From Betaproteobacteria bacterium RIFCSPLOWO2_02_FULL_68_150 (GTDB lineage: Bacteria; Pseudomonadota; Gammaproteobacteria; Burkholderiales; SG8-39), in NCBI GenBank assembly GCA_001771975.1, contig MERE01000104.1:1-6693 (forward strand): 6,693 nt of DNA, written 5' to 3'. This document shows positions 5,908-6,693 of this stretch, piece by piece. The notes beneath the pieces were generated by a model that was given only the letters and a program-made list of their open reading frames with translations, did no database searches and had not been told where the DNA came from. The first letter of the stretch is position 1. Every line of letters starts with the position of its first letter. The position numbers were made by a program, and so were the translations under genes.

Positions 5908-6693
5908 AACTGGCCGTGGGACCGGTGCTCTACTACTGGCCGCGCGCGGCGGTGCTCGAGTTCTACGCCGGCATCGCGCAGTCGGACGCCGACATCGTCT
6001 ACCTGGGCGAGGTGGTGTGCTCGCGGCGCCAGGAGTTGAGCTTCGAGGACTGGCTCGAGGTGGCCGCGCTGCTCGCCGGCCACGGCAAGGAGGTCGTGTT
6101 CTCGACGCAAGCGGTGACCGAGAGCGAGGGCGATCTCAAATTGGTGCGCCGCGCGGTGCGCAACGGCAGCTACCGGGTGGAGGCGAACGACATGGGTGCG
6201 GTGCGCATGCTCTCGGGGGTCGGGGGCTGGGTCGCCGGCCCGCATCTGAATCTCTACAACCCGCAGTCGCTAGCCCTGATCGCCGCGCTCGGAGCTTCGC
6301 GCTGGGTGGCGCCGATCGAAGTGACGCGCGAGATCGCGCAAGGCGTGCTCGCCGGGCGTGCGGCCGGCGTCGAGGCCGAAGTGTTCGCCCACGGCCGGCT
6401 GCCGCTCGCGTTCTCGGCGCGCTGCTTTACGGCGCGGCGCTACAACCTGCAAAAGGAAAGTTGCGCCTGGCGCTGCCTCGAGCATCCCGACGGCCTGCCG
6501 CTCAAGACGCGCGAGGGCGTGCCGTTCCTGGTGCTGAACGGCGTGCAGACGCAGTCGGCGAAGGTCTACAGCCTCGCGCGTGACATCGACTCGCTGCGGG
6601 AGACCGGATTCGACATCCTGCGCGTGAGTCCCCAGTCGAGCGGCACGGTCGAGGTGCTGAAGGCGCTGCGCGCCGCCTGCGATGGCGCGCCCG
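5904..6693 (+). CDS. ubiV: O2-independent ubiquinone biosynthesis protein UbiV, 3' truncated by window
   Basis: Partner of UbiU in oxygen-independent ring hydroxylation of ubiquinone; also a U32-like protein, formerly YhbV. The window holds 263 codons from the ATG with no stop. The family length is about 290-300, so roughly 30 residues lie beyond the edge. It begins MKLAVGPVLYYWPRAAVLEF. Four cysteines with the correct spacing for the UbiV 4Fe-4S cluster are present: C39 (LGEVVCSRRQEL), C174 (SARCFTARRY), C187 and C191 (KESCAWRCLEH). The 13- and 4-residue spacings of the last three match E. coli. The ATG overlaps the ubiU TGA in an ATGA, indicating translational coupling and matched amounts, as expected for a heterodimer. 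A GAGG at 5892-5895 could serve as a ribosome-binding site. ubiT, the third anaerobic factor, is not in the window. Confidence 0.95.
   Translation, partial: MKLAVGPVLYYWPRAAVLEFYAGIAQSDADIVYLGEVVCSRRQELSFEDWLEVAALLAGHGKEVVFSTQAVTESEGDLKLVRRAVRNGSYRVEANDMGAVRMLSGVGGWVAGPHLNLYNPQSLALIAALGASRWVAPIEVTREIAQGVLAGRAAGVEAEVFAHGRLPLAFSARCFTARRYNLQKESCAWRCLEHPDGLPLKTREGVPFLVLNGVQTQSAKVYSLARDIDSLRETGFDILRVSPQSSGTVEVLKALRAACDGAP

Noticed and set aside
4912..6693. UbiU and UbiV as collagenase-like U32 proteases.
   Set aside because: The cysteine sets and spacings (C169/C176/C193/C232 and C39/C174/C187/C191) are those of the iron-sulfur ubiquinone hydroxylation proteins, and the two-gene order agrees. Protease naming for this branch is historical.

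Overview
The window is a compact, very GC-rich stretch of bacterial chromosome with two divergent operons and almost no non-coding DNA. On the minus strand lies a cytochrome c maturation (System I) cluster in the canonical order ccmA-ccmB-ccmC-ccmD-ccmE-ccmF, read from about 4775 down to 2. On the plus strand lie ubiU and ubiV, from 4912 to the window end, encoding the two iron-sulfur proteins of oxygen-independent ubiquinone hydroxylation. The protein sequences, high GC and gene combination suggest a betaproteobacterium (or a close gammaproteobacterial relative) that respires without oxygen, for example by denitrification. That taxonomic call is inference from general resemblance, not from a search.

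Region by region: ccmF (2-1966) is complete and ends at the window edge, so ccmG/ccmH/ccmI, which usually follow, would lie outside. ccmE (1967-2416) abuts ccmF with no gap, and ccmD (2400-2579) overlaps ccmE by 17 nt. A 156-nt gap (2580-2735), the only sizeable break in the operon, separates ccmD from ccmC and holds a long near-perfect hairpin. ccmC (2736-3479) has no suitable ATG and appears to use TTG. ccmB (3484-4167) and ccmA (4164-4775) overlap in an ATGA. The intergenic region 4776-4911 carries a near-perfect FNR/ANR-type palindrome (4825-4838). ubiU (4912-5907) and ubiV (5904 to beyond the window end) overlap in an ATGA.

How the genes work together: CcmA and CcmB, with CcmC and CcmD, load heme onto the heme chaperone CcmE. 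CcmF, with CcmH, then attaches that heme to apocytochromes c in the periplasm. UbiU and UbiV hydroxylate the ubiquinone ring without O2. Both products, c-type cytochromes and ubiquinone, feed respiratory chains that run without oxygen. A shared FNR-type site between the divergent operons would fit joint induction under oxygen limitation. Its spacing suits a class I promoter toward ubiU and a class II promoter toward ccmA. This is the most interesting inference here. I found no sign of mobile elements, CRISPR, tRNA or rRNA, or an unknown multi-gene system.
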